This document shows, in pieces, positions 14,948-22,936 of a stretch of DNA of 64,000 nt (position 1 is its first letter; the number at the start of each line of letters is the position of its first letter). The notes under the pieces were generated by a model. The model saw only the letters and a list, made by a program, of their open reading frames with translations. It was not told where the DNA came from and made no database searches. Source of the DNA: Aquimarina acroporae (GTDB taxonomy: Bacteria; Bacteroidota; Bacteroidia; Flavobacteriales; Flavobacteriaceae); contig NZ_JALPRE010000003.1 of the NCBI RefSeq assembly GCF_023195925.1, forward strand, positions 124,001-188,000, read 5' to 3'. The position numbers were made by a program, and so were the translations under genes.

Positions 14948-15909
14948 AAAGACATAGAATACATATCATTTTTCTAACACTTGCTTTGTTGAGTATCCCA
15001 ACTTTTGGTCAGATCGAAACCATTAAAGGATACCGAATAGAGGGAGATGAGCTTATTTTTACTTTTGATAAAAGAGATTACAAAATAGCCACTGCAGATC
15101 AATATAGCGAAGTTTTTGATTTTGATGACTTAGCTATTAAAAATGTGGTAGTCGCTGGAGAATTCAATAATTGGTCCAAAAAAAAGTGGCGCATGACCAA
15201 AGTTGATGATCATAGATATGAATTGAAGAAAAAGCTAAGTGATTTTACCGATGAGTTCTCCTGGGAATTTAAATTTGTGATTAATAATGCCCTATGGGCA
15301 GAGCCGTCTAAAAATTATGGTAATGCGGTTAGGGCGTTCAAAGATGGGCATGCGCTACCTGCATATAATCTTAAAATCTATTCGGCATACCCTGATTTAT
15401 CTGGCAATATAACTTTTACCCTTAATGGATATCAAGAAGCAAAAGAGGTAGTACTAAGTGGTAGCTTTAATAAATGGAATGAGCAAATCTTTAAGATGAA
15501 TAAAACCGAAGATTGTTGGTCGTTAACTTTAAGAATACGGCCGGGAGAATATCAATATAAATTTATAATAGATGGAAAATGGATCGAAGATCCAGTAAAT
15601 CCAAATAAAGTATTAAATGAGTTTAATGGGTATAACTCTGTGGTTGATGTTAGGGCTCAGGCGAGTTTTATACTTGATGGCTATTTAGATGCTCAAAAAG
15701 TTATTCTTTCCGGGTCTTTCAATGATTGGTCAGAGAGTGATTACCTCATGACTAAAACCTCAAAAGGTTGGGTGTATAAAACGATGTTACCAGGAGGGAA
15801 ACACCACTATAAATATATTGTAGATGATACCTGGATTTTGGACCCTCATAATCCTGTTAAAGAATATGATGGAAAAGGGAATATTAACTCTGTGTGTATG
15901 GTTAAATAA
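14944..15909 (+). CDS. Secreted protein with three AMPK-type glycogen-binding (CBM48-like) modules
   Basis: The start is a TTG at 14944 overlapping the previous TGA stop; no ATG occurs before the signal peptide (residues 1-22, cut after FGQ). Three modules follow, each with the (A/S)G(E/S)FN-x-W core: GEFNNW near residue 74, GSFNKW near 175 and GSFNDW near 256. Each ends in a Y/F-K-(F/Y)-(V/I)-(I/V)-(D/N) strand. Such modules bind alpha-glucans or mediate protein contacts. No catalytic domain is present. Pairing with an aspartyl-protease-like protein is unusual; the job of the pair is not known. The gene ends 4 bases from the convergent moaA stop. Confidence 0.8.
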   Translation: MKRHRIHIIFLTLALLSIPTFGQIETIKGYRIEGDELIFTFDKRDYKIATADQYSEVFDFDDLAIKNVVVAGEFNNWSKKKWRMTKVDDHRYELKKKLSDFTDEFSWEFKFVINNALWAEPSKNYGNAVRAFKDGHALPAYNLKIYSAYPDLSGNITFTLNGYQEAKEVVLSGSFNKWNEQIFKMNKTEDCWSLTLRIRPGEYQYKFIIDGKWIEDPVNPNKVLNEFNGYNSVVDVRAQASFILDGYLDAQKVILSGSFNDWSESDYLMTKTSKGWVYKTMLPGGKHHYKYIVDDTWILDPHNPVKEYDGKGNINSVCMVK

Positions 15910-15913
15910 GTAA

Positions 15914-16927
15914 TTATCCTCCAATGGTAATCATACTTCGATTATTATGTCCATCTATTTTTTTGAATTTTTCTAGCGTATCCATTCCGCTACGTATTTT
16001 GAGTTTAGATTTTATGGTCTGCGCTATAATTGGAGTAATAGGCTTACCTTGTCGTAGAGATGTTAACAAATCGGTTTCAGAAGAAGAGAACAAACAGTTT
16101 TTTAATTGTCCGTTTGCAGTGAGCCGAATTCTATTACATCCATCACAAAACGGATTGGTTACAGAGCTTATTATAGCAAAAGTACCGTTATAGTTTTTGA
16201 TTTTGTAACTCTTGGTGGTATCGTGAGGCGCATCCTGTAACTTAACAACTTCATTTTGATTGAAATGCGAATGTACCTTGTCCATTATTTCTTGAAGCGA
16301 TACTAGCTTTTCCATATTCCATCGATTGCCGTCAAAAGGCATAAATTCTATAAACCTAATGTGAACAGGTAGATCTTTGCTCAGGTTAATAAACTCTATA
16401 ATTTCATTATCATTAAACCCCTTCATTAAAACACAATTTACTTTTACAGTAAATCCTTCTTTTACCAATAAGAGAATGTTATTATACACTTTTTCAAAAT
16501 AAGATCTTCTCGTGATATTTTCGTTTTTGGCCGAATCCAAGGAATCAAGGCTTACATTCAAAGAAGTGATACCACATTTTTTAAATTGTTCTATAAATCT
16601 ATCGACAATGACCCCGTTTGTGGTTAGAGTAAGTTCAACAGGTAAGGAAGATAACTTATCTAGAATTAATGAGACATCTTTACGAACCAATGGTTCTCCA
16701 CCGGTCAACCTTATTTTAGTAACCCCATGATCTACAAATTCTTTGGCGATAGTGTAGATTTCTTCATAGGTCATAATATGTTCTTTTGGCGACAGTTGAA
16801 TGCCATCTGCAGGCATACAATAGGTACAACGAAGATTGCATCTTTCGGTAAGAGAAATACGCAGATAATTATGCTTTCTTTTGAAAGTATCTACAAGTAC
16901 GTTATTATCCTCACCTGGTTTAGTCAT
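15914..16927 (-). CDS. moaA: GTP 3',8-cyclase MoaA
   Basis: This 337-residue radical-SAM enzyme carries the N-terminal iron-sulfur cluster motif CNLRCTYC (C30, C34, C37) and the C-terminal cluster motif CDGCNRIRLTANGQLKNC. It ends in the Gly-Gly tail typical of MoaA. It converts GTP into 3',8-cyclo-GTP in the first step of molybdenum-cofactor synthesis, with MoaC completing cyclic pyranopterin monophosphate. It is the last gene of the seven-gene operon that starts at 20550 and overlaps the moaC fusion by 8 bases. Confidence 0.97.
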   Translation of the reverse strand: MTKPGEDNNVLVDTFKRKHNYLRISLTERCNLRCTYCMPADGIQLSPKEHIMTYEEIYTIAKEFVDHGVTKIRLTGGEPLVRKDVSLILDKLSSLPVELTLTTNGVIVDRFIEQFKKCGITSLNVSLDSLDSAKNENITRRSYFEKVYNNILLLVKEGFTVKVNCVLMKGFNDNEIIEFINLSKDLPVHIRFIEFMPFDGNRWNMEKLVSLQEIMDKVHSHFNQNEVVKLQDAPHDTTKSYKIKNYNGTFAIISSVTNPFCDGCNRIRLTANGQLKNCLFSSSETDLLTSLRQGKPITPIIAQTIKSKLKIRSGMDTLEKFKKIDGHNNRSMITIGG

Positions 16928-17831
16928 GTCTGGCTCCTTTTAATATTCTAAAAACATGTAAGGCTTCAGGGAAAATAGCTTCCATAGATTCTTTGGCGCC
17001 ATTGGTAGAACCTGGTAACGCCAGAACCAAAGTGTTTTTAATTGTTCCTACTACACTTCTTGAAAGCATTGCATAAGGCATACGATCCTGTCCATATTTA
17101 CGTATGGCTTCTTCCATTCCAGGAATGGTTCGATCTAGTAAAGGTTTAAGTGCTTCGGGAGTGACATCACGTTTCGATAAGCCTGTTCCTCCGGTATAAA
17201 TAATAAGGTCGGCTCCTTGTTCCTGATAATGTTTTGCTTTTTCCTGAATTGTATCTTTTTCATCAGGAATGATAATGTAATCTAGAATTTCAACATCGCA
17301 TTGTTTTAACTTAGCAATAATAGCTTTTCCTGCTTTATCTTCTTTTTTGCCTTCAGAAATGGTATCAGAACAAACAATAACTGAAGCTTTGAGATCGGTT
17401 CTAAATTTATCTTTATAATCAGATTTACCACCCTTCTTTTCAAGTAGTTTTATATGGTGAATTTCAACACCTTTGTCAATGGGTTTTAGCATATCATACA
17501 TGTTTAAAGCCACAATACTGGCTCCATGCATAGCTTCAACTTCTACCCCTGTTTTATAAATAGTTTTCACGGTTACCAATATTTGGATCTCAAGGTCATT
17601 AATGGTATACTCAATTCTGGTATATTCTATGGGTAATGGATGACAATCAGGAAGTAGATCTGGTGTTTTTTTCACCCCGAGCAATCCTGCAGCTTTACTC
17701 ATTGCAAACACATCTCCTTTGGGAACAGTTCCGTTTTCAATGGCCTCGATAGTTTTAGACGAGCTCACTTTTACGATGGCTTGCGCAGTTGCGATTCTTA
17801 ATGTTGAACTTTTATGGGTGATATCTACCAT
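16920..17831 (-). CDS. moaCB: MoaC-MogA/MoaB fusion, molybdenum cofactor synthesis
   Basis: The 303-residue protein joins MoaC (about residues 1-145; KGDVFAMSKAAGL and the family's C-H-P-L and E-x-M-H-G-A-S active-site blocks are visible) to a MogA/MoaB domain (about 150-303; VIVCSDTISEGKKEDKAG, YTGGTGLSKRDVTPE, ALPGSTNGAKE). The first half completes cyclic pyranopterin monophosphate; the second adenylylates molybdopterin before metal insertion. Fusions of this kind are known in Bacteroidota. It overlaps moaA by 8 bases and follows moaE by 30. Confidence 0.95.
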   Translation of the reverse strand: MVDITHKSSTLRIATAQAIVKVSSSKTIEAIENGTVPKGDVFAMSKAAGLLGVKKTPDLLPDCHPLPIEYTRIEYTINDLEIQILVTVKTIYKTGVEVEAMHGASIVALNMYDMLKPIDKGVEIHHIKLLEKKGGKSDYKDKFRTDLKASVIVCSDTISEGKKEDKAGKAIIAKLKQCDVEILDYIIIPDEKDTIQEKAKHYQEQGADLIIYTGGTGLSKRDVTPEALKPLLDRTIPGMEEAIRKYGQDRMPYAMLSRSVVGTIKNTLVLALPGSTNGAKESMEAIFPEALHVFRILKGARHD

Positions 17832-17861
17832 ATTAGGTTATGTTTTGTATTGAGTAATAGA

Positions 17862-18305
17862 TTAAGTGTTCTGTTTCCATTGATGTGTTTGGTCTTCGAA
17901 GATTTCTTTTCCAAAAACCGGAACTTCTGCTTTAATAGCTTCTACTACATATTCCAAAGCTTCAAAAACTACTTTTCTATGTGGGGAAGAAACAAAAACA
18001 AACAGGCAAATCTCTCCAATGTTTACGGTGCCAAGGCTATGATAAATATGCATACAAGTAAGATCATACTTTTCGAAAGTTGCTTCTCTAATTTCATGAA
18101 ACTTGAGATTTGCCATTTCTTCGTAAGCGGTATAATCTATAGCAGATACTGTTTTTCCTTCGATCTCATCGGCTCTCACTTGTCCCAAAAAAATGTTATG
18201 TGCTCCAATACTGGTTTTAGTTTGGTGTTTGGCAATAGATTCGCCAATAAACTCAGACGAAATGGCACCGTTTATAAAAACATTTTTTAGTTTCTTTTTT
18301 TCCAT
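17862..18305 (-). CDS. moaE: Molybdopterin synthase large subunit MoaE
   Basis: This 147-residue protein shows the MoaE core: GAHNIFLGQVR, YTAYEEMA, the HSLGTVNIGE block and VFVSSPHRKVVFEA, ending in the catalytic-lysine region VPVFGKE. With MoaD thiocarboxylate it adds two sulfurs to cyclic pyranopterin to give molybdopterin. Its length is normal. It stands between moeB (5-base gap) and the moaC fusion. Confidence 0.95.
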   Translation of the reverse strand: MEKKKLKNVFINGAISSEFIGESIAKHQTKTSIGAHNIFLGQVRADEIEGKTVSAIDYTAYEEMANLKFHEIREATFEKYDLTCMHIYHSLGTVNIGEICLFVFVSSPHRKVVFEALEYVVEAIKAEVPVFGKEIFEDQTHQWKQNT

Positions 18306-18310
18306 AAGTA

Positions 18311-19411
18311 TTATGCGATTTTAGATTCTTGATATTCTGAAAGGGAGATTGCACCACCCTTAATATGGCATACATTGGTAAAACCATGCTCCATCAAAAT
18401 TTCGACAGCCTTTCTACTTCTAATTCCAGACTGACAAAAGACAACAATTTCTTTTTCTTTATCTAGTTGATCAATATTTTGCTCTATTGTTCCCAGAGGG
18501 ATATATTTAGGGTGAAGGTTGTCTATTTTAGGTTGCTCAGAGGCTTCTCTAACATCTATAAATAAAGATTCGTTTCTGGTAAAAGCTTCTAGAGCACTAA
18601 TTTCTTTAACAGTGTTGATACCGCAAAAAAGATCATAATCGGTATTTTTGAACTCTGAAGCTAGGTTTTTTACTTTAGATACTTCTGAATCTACTCGTTG
18701 TACAGAAAACATTGAGCTTTTGGCAGTGAGGCTATCATACATCACAAATTGCCCACTTAAAACATCACCAATATCAAGAATTATTTTAATGACTTCATTG
18801 GCTTGCATGCTTCCAATAATACCCGGTAGAACTCCTAAAACTCCTATCTCTGCGCAAGAAGGTACGCTTCCTGCTTTCGGGGGATTTGGGAAAAGACATC
18901 GATAAGTAGGACCATTCAAATAATTAAAAACAGATAATTGTCCTTCAAACTTAAAAATAGCCCCATAAACCAAAGGTTTATTAGTTATTACACATGCATC
19001 ATTAACCAGATATCGAGTCGAAAAATTATCACTTCCATCTACAATAATATCGTATTTAGAAAATAAGGAAATGGCATTTTTTGGAGTCAGTTTTTCTGGA
19101 TAGGCTTCAATGGTTATTTCAGGATTAAGGTCTGAGAGTCTCTCTTTTGCAGCTACGGCCTTGTTTTTTCCCAAAGAACTGTTTCCATATAAAATCTGTC
19201 GATGCAGATTAGATGCTTCTACATGATCAAAATCAATAATACCAAGAGTTCCTACTCCTGCCGCCGCAAGGTATTGCAAGACCGGGCAGCTCAACCCTCC
19301 GGCTCCAATGACCAAAACTTTGGCTGTTGCTATTTTTTGTTGACCTTCTTCTCCTATTTCGGGAAGAAGAATTTGTCGGTGATATCTAGAGTTATATGAA
19401 TTCATTGTCAT
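18311..19411 (-). CDS. moeB: MoeB-type adenylyltransferase with C-terminal rhodanese domain
   Basis: This 366-residue protein has a ThiF/MoeB E1-like domain (about 1-250; nucleotide loop GAGGLSCPVLQYLAAAG near residue 37, then DGSDNFSTRYLVND) and a rhodanese domain (about 265-366) with the active cysteine in CQSGIRS. It activates the MoaD C-terminus with ATP, and the rhodanese part probably supplies sulfur directly to form the thiocarboxylate. It sits 2 bases after moaD and 5 bases before moaE. MoeZ-like proteins share this architecture. Confidence 0.95.
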   Translation of the reverse strand: MTMNSYNSRYHRQILLPEIGEEGQQKIATAKVLVIGAGGLSCPVLQYLAAAGVGTLGIIDFDHVEASNLHRQILYGNSSLGKNKAVAAKERLSDLNPEITIEAYPEKLTPKNAISLFSKYDIIVDGSDNFSTRYLVNDACVITNKPLVYGAIFKFEGQLSVFNYLNGPTYRCLFPNPPKAGSVPSCAEIGVLGVLPGIIGSMQANEVIKIILDIGDVLSGQFVMYDSLTAKSSMFSVQRVDSEVSKVKNLASEFKNTDYDLFCGINTVKEISALEAFTRNESLFIDVREASEQPKIDNLHPKYIPLGTIEQNIDQLDKEKEIVVFCQSGIRSRKAVEILMEHGFTNVCHIKGGAISLSEYQESKIA

Positions 19412-19413
19412 TT

Positions 19414-19650
19414 TTATCCACCAGCAAAAGGTGGTAATAGTGCCACTTCTGCTTCATTACTAATTATATAATCAAGAGTTACCAGTTGTTGATCAACGGC
19501 TACTTTAAAATCTACGTTTTGTAATTTCGGGTATGTAGATTGTAATTTTTTGAGCAATTGCGATACAGAACAGGCTTCCGTAGTAAAAGATTCCTTATCT
19601 ATCTCTGTTGCTTCGGTAAGCATACCAAAATATTTAATAGTTAACTCCAT
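19414..19650 (-). CDS. moaD: Molybdopterin synthase small subunit MoaD
   Basis: The 78-residue ubiquitin-like protein ends in the sulfur-carrier tail LPPFAGG, whose terminal Gly-Gly is adenylylated by MoeB and converted to a thiocarboxylate. It overlaps the mobA gene by 17 bases and precedes moeB by 2 bases. The small size is normal for MoaD. Confidence 0.95.
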   Translation of the reverse strand: MELTIKYFGMLTEATEIDKESFTTEACSVSQLLKKLQSTYPKLQNVDFKVAVDQQLVTLDYIISNEAEVALLPPFAGG

Positions 19651-20218
19651 TTTTAATTTCGTTAAGATCTTTCATTGTATTTATATTGCTTACCAAGATA
19701 TGTTCTTCTTTTGGAAGAGATATTGTTTTTGTACGTAGCTCAAGAACCAATTTTCTTAAACGTTTTTCACCTTGGTCTAATAGTTCCTGGCATTTCTTTA
19801 GGCATTGCCTCTTAAATAATGCTATTAACGGAATGGTATTGCCGTTTGCTTCAAATTGAACAATGTCAAATACCGAATTTTCCTTAGTTAATAATCTCTT
19901 CAAGAGTTTAGATGTGATTAAGGGCACATCGCAACTTAATATCAAATTGTATTCACGCTCTGAAGAAGATAACCCAGCATGAATTCCTCCAATAGGTCCT
20001 GAATTTTTAATACTATCTTCCACTCTCTTATAACCCAATTGATCATATTCGGTGTTTTCGCTCACAATAAGTATTTCAGATACCAAAGGTGTAATGCTAT
20101 CAATAATATGTTGAATGAACATCTTCTCATTAAAAAATAACAATCCTTTATCGGTTCCCATTCTAGAACTCTTACCTCCAGCCAGAATAATACCGGTTAT
20201 TTTGGTTTTGGCAATCAT
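19634..20218 (-). CDS. mobA: Molybdenum cofactor guanylyltransferase MobA
   Basis: This 194-residue protein has the nucleotidyltransferase signature LAGGKSSRMGTDKG near residue 12 and the metal-binding SCDVPL block near 96. It attaches GMP to molybdopterin to give the guanine-dinucleotide cofactor used by DMSO-reductase-family enzymes, which predicts that such a molybdoenzyme exists elsewhere in the genome. It overlaps modE by 4 bases and moaD by 17. Confidence 0.93.
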   Translation of the reverse strand: MIAKTKITGIILAGGKSSRMGTDKGLLFFNEKMFIQHIIDSITPLVSEILIVSENTEYDQLGYKRVEDSIKNSGPIGGIHAGLSSSEREYNLILSCDVPLITSKLLKRLLTKENSVFDIVQFEANGNTIPLIALFKRQCLKKCQELLDQGEKRLRKLVLELRTKTISLPKEEHILVSNINTMKDLNEIKNGVNY

Positions 20219-20550
20219 AGTGAAATCTGCTTGAGTTCTTTATCGAGAAATTGCCAACATTTCTGATTGATGTTGTCAAAAGTTTCAATTACAGCTTTAC
20301 CATACTCGGTTACATGGGCACCTCCTCCTCCTTTACCTCCAGTGACAGTAATTACTAGAGGTTTTGCGGCTACCTTGTTCATGCTATCTAAAAGATTCCA
20401 TGCTTTTTTATATGACATGTTTAATAGATTTGCTGCCTTACGTAAGGAGCCTGTTTCTTCTATTGCCTTTAGCAAACGAACTCTACCTTCTCCCAAAAAA
20501 ACTCCTTCTTCAGACTCTATCCAAATCCTGCTTTTTATTGTGTAATTCAT
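20215..20550 (-). CDS. modE: ModE-type winged-helix regulator without molybdate-binding domain
   Basis: The 111-residue protein has a ModE N-terminal winged helix: LLKAIEETGSLRKAANLLNMSYKKAW at about 24-49 and the following TGGKGGGGAHVTEYG segment. The C-terminal molybdate-binding (MOP) domains of full-length ModE are absent, as in many short relatives. It heads the moa/mob operon and probably regulates it. A 16-base perfect inverted repeat at 20558-20573 lies between the -7 box and the start codon and is a good candidate for its own operator. How it would sense molybdate is not visible. Confidence 0.88.
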   Translation of the reverse strand: MNYTIKSRIWIESEEGVFLGEGRVRLLKAIEETGSLRKAANLLNMSYKKAWNLLDSMNKVAAKPLVITVTGGKGGGGAHVTEYGKAVIETFDNINQKCWQFLDKELKQISL

Positions 20551-20557
20551 TCTTTCT

Positions 20558-20588
20558 AAAACCGTTTGGTTTTTAAAGATACAACGAA
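20558..20588 (-). promoter_or_regulatory. Promoter and inverted-repeat operator of the moa/mob operon
   Basis: A -7 box TATCTTTA lies on the minus strand at 20574-20581, preceded by TTCGTTG (15-base element 20574-20588). AAAACC-GTTT-GGTTTT, a perfect inverted repeat, covers 20558-20573 directly downstream of the box, over the likely transcription start. The 15-base element recurs with two changes before moeA at 21876-21890. Binding by the ModE-like protein is inferred. Confidence 0.55.
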
Positions 20589-20679
20589 TTTTTAGTAAGG
20601 CATTTTCTTTATATAAATTTTAGCAAATAAGGATTTTTACCTGCGTTTTTTTAACAAATTTGGTCTTAGCAGTCACTTT

Positions 20680-21855
20680 TTATGGTAAATTGATGACCTC
20701 TAAAGTATCTCCTGGGTTAACTTCGGTGATATCTTCGGGAAGATAAACCAGGGCATTTGACAAGGCAAAAGATCGTAACATAGAAGAGGCTTGTCCGTCG
20801 AGAATAATTACTTTTCCTTCTTTACAAATGGCTTTCAAAAACTCTGCTCGTTGCCCTTTTTTAATATACTTAGATTGAGCAACACCTTTACTTCTTTGTA
20901 AATGATATTCAGAAAATCCAGAATACTTTAACAAAGCAGGTAAAACATAAATATAGAAACAACTTAAAGAAGAAGCAGGATTACCAGGTAATGCAAATAT
21001 ATTTTTATCTTCTTTTGTAGCATAAAACAGAGGCTTACCAGGTTTTTGTTTTACTTTATAGAAGATTTCAGTGACATTAAGTTCTCTTAATGCTTTACCC
21101 ACAAAATCATAATCTCCAACCGATATTCCTCCAGAAATAAGAATCATTTCATGTTTTTGAACTGCACTCTCAATAATATTTCTGGTAGCATCGTATTCAT
21201 CAACTACTTTATAACAACTTACTTCTGTAATACCAGATTGATATAATGCTGCTGTTAACATAGACGAGTTACTTTCATAAATCTGTCCGGGTTTTAAAGA
21301 TTGTCCTGGGGGGACCAATTCGTTACCCGTTGTGATGATACCCACCGAAGGCTTTTTATATACTTCTACATGAGTAATGCCTAAAGTAGCTAAGTAACCT
21401 ATGCCAGATGCAGTTATTTTGGTTCCTTTTTGTAAAGCAATGTCTCCCGTTTTAATTTGTTCACCCATAGGACGAATATTTGCATTCGCTACAATGGGTT
21501 CATGTAGTTTGATATGGGTGCCAGAAGCATCGACTTTCTCTTGCATAACTACTGCCATGGCTTTTGGGGGTACGGGTGCACCGGTAAAAATTCTAATAGC
21601 TTCTCCTTCTTTTATTTCGGGCATGTGTGCATCTCCCGCTTTGATCTCTCCGACAAGGGAAAATTCTGTTTGATTTGTAGAACCCAAAGCATATCCATCC
21701 ATCGCAGACTGCTTAAAAGGAGGCATGTTTATGGGGGATACTACATCTTTTGCAAGAACATACCCTAAGGAACCAGTAGTAGGTATGTTTATAGTATTAG
21801 AAGTTGGTATAGTATGTTTTTCTACCAATTGAATTGCCTGAGGTACTGTTATCAT
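20680..21855 (-). CDS. moeA: Molybdopterin molybdenumtransferase MoeA
   Basis: From the ATG at 21855 the product has 391 residues, normal for MoeA. A longer frame to 21948 exists but would run back into the terminator at 21938-21969 and adds no family sequence. Visible blocks are MPPFKQSAMDGYA near residue 45, IFTGAPVPP near 85, TTGNELVPPG near 178, SGGISVGDYDFV near 246 and ALPGNPASS near 293. It inserts molybdate into adenylylated molybdopterin. It is transcribed separately from the moa operon but from a promoter of matching sequence. Confidence 0.95.
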   Translation of the reverse strand: MITVPQAIQLVEKHTIPTSNTINIPTTGSLGYVLAKDVVSPINMPPFKQSAMDGYALGSTNQTEFSLVGEIKAGDAHMPEIKEGEAIRIFTGAPVPPKAMAVVMQEKVDASGTHIKLHEPIVANANIRPMGEQIKTGDIALQKGTKITASGIGYLATLGITHVEVYKKPSVGIITTGNELVPPGQSLKPGQIYESNSSMLTAALYQSGITEVSCYKVVDEYDATRNIIESAVQKHEMILISGGISVGDYDFVGKALRELNVTEIFYKVKQKPGKPLFYATKEDKNIFALPGNPASSLSCFYIYVLPALLKYSGFSEYHLQRSKGVAQSKYIKKGQRAEFLKAICKEGKVIILDGQASSMLRSFALSNALVYLPEDITEVNPGDTLEVINLP

Positions 21856-21875
21856 AACTTGTAGTTCTATACCGG

Positions 21876-21890
21876 TAAAAGTACAACGAA
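21876..21890 (-). promoter_or_regulatory. moeA promoter element matching the modE-operon promoter
   Basis: On the minus strand TTCGTTGTACTTTTA matches TTCGTTGTATCTTTA (20574-20588) in 13 of 15 positions, including the -7 box TACTTTTA at 21876-21883, 20 bases before the moeA ATG. The match suggests shared control of the two molybdenum-cofactor units. Confidence 0.5.
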
Positions 21891-21937
21891 ATTCATTTTC
21901 ATAAAACGAACCGAGGTAAATTTGAAAAATATAAAGT

Positions 21938-21969
21938 AAAAAAGCCATAAAAAGGTATTTATGGCTTTT
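21938..21969 (-). terminator. Rho-independent terminator after the gene at 22036
   Basis: Twelve-base perfect arms AAAAGCCATAAA (21940-21951) and TTTATGGCTTTT (21958-21969) surround a six-base loop. On the minus strand the stem is followed by a run of six T. It separates the unknown gene from moeA. Confidence 0.85.
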
Positions 21970-22035
21970 CTTAAGTGATGTAATGGTAATTTTTTATTCT
22001 TATAACTTGTTTTTGGCTAACAGTTTTGTTTAAGA

Positions 22036-22605
22036 TTACAAGGATACGATCGTTGTAATTTTTAAACTAGGATTAATTTGAGAAATGATCGTAATACTCT
22101 TATCGGTTTGTTCAATAACCTTAGTTTCGGGAATATCGATCAATTCACCTTCTCTTGTAAGTTGTAAAGGGTTACCCCTCGAATAATAAGTATCGGTTTG
22201 ATGCGCAAATCGTACCGATTTAACTTCCTCGTCTAAAGATTGATTAGATTTAAGATAAACTGACAATGGTCTGGGTTTAAAATCGATGAGCCAACTTATT
22301 AATTCTAAGTTTGCTGGCGTAGTCGACTTGGTTTCTCCATTTAAAAAGTTTACAATAGGTTTAAACTTGTCTCCTTTTACACGTTCAATGGCGTGCAACT
22401 TGTTTTCCCCTTCTTTAAATTTAAAAAATCTGTTCAAAATGCCTTCATCATACTTCCCTTTTCGCCTGGGCAATAGCCACATACATGCCTCTTTAATTTG
22501 TTTGCGAGTGGGTTGAAAAAGATAGTTGCTCATTTCTCCACCTTTTTCCCTTTGGTACTTCTGAAGAATCTCATTCTTGTAAGTAATACTTGTTTTTGTC
22601 TCCAT
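22036..22605 (-). CDS. Protein of unknown function
   Basis: This 189-residue soluble protein is not recognised. It has a basic N-terminal half (residues 30-55 rich in K and R, with an ACMWLLPRRKGKYDEG stretch) that could contact nucleic acid, and a C-terminal half of alternating strands (VIEQTDKSITIISQINPSLKITTIV). It has neither signal peptide nor membrane segment. It stands alone between its own terminator and a 331-base intergenic region with several palindromes, so it may be controlled independently. Confidence 0.7.
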   Translation of the reverse strand: METKTSITYKNEILQKYQREKGGEMSNYLFQPTRKQIKEACMWLLPRRKGKYDEGILNRFFKFKEGENKLHAIERVKGDKFKPIVNFLNGETKSTTPANLELISWLIDFKPRPLSVYLKSNQSLDEEVKSVRFAHQTDTYYSRGNPLQLTREGELIDIPETKVIEQTDKSITIISQINPSLKITTIVSL

Positions 22606-22936
22606 AGTGTTCTTGAATTATTGGAATCTTTAGGATTTCTTAGGAATCTTTGGAATTCCTGGAATTGTTTATGAATATAGATTTGGGTTCTCATTAAATT
22701 CACATTAACAAATTAGTTCCAGTTACATATTGCTAACATAGTAAATGTACAGACTTAGTTTTTACGGAAATCCGTAAGTCGATAACCATTGGTCAATGGA
22801 AAGTAACTAAAAGTTATCGTATCGGATTTTCACTTTCCAAATCAAAAGGAGTACTCCCTTTCAAAATGATTGCCGTGTCTTATGTTGGTGAAAACCAGCC
22901 GGTAATCCAATACATAAACCTAAAAAATTCATACCC
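22606..22936. other. 331-base intergenic region with palindromes and a tandem GGAATC-type repeat
   Basis: The stretch separates two divergent units. It holds imperfect repeats of GGAATC(T/C) at about 22620-22672, a 16-base palindrome at 22762-22777, a 14-base palindrome CCATTG-GT-CAATGG at 22786-22799, and GGAGTACTCC at about 22850-22859. A 24-codon reading frame at 22866-22940 ends in the start codon of the small lipoprotein. No tRNA or other RNA gene was recognised. Confidence 0.6.
22762..22777. promoter_or_regulatory. Palindrome TTACGGA-AA-TCCGTAA upstream of the lipoprotein/kinase/regulator genes
   Basis: This is a perfect 16-base palindrome 175 bases before the small lipoprotein gene. 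A copy with one central change (TTACGGAAAGCCGTAA) lies at 25828-25843, just after the response-regulator gene. Two copies flanking one two-component gene set point to a binding site of that response regulator. Confidence 0.55.

Noticed and set aside
20267-20545. Antisense frame opposite modE
   Set aside because: It mirrors the ModE winged-helix gene and shows no own domain.
21856-21948. Longer N-terminus for MoeA
   Set aside because: It would cover the moeA promoter element and reach the terminator of the next gene; MoeA proteins start at the MITVPQAIQ equivalent.
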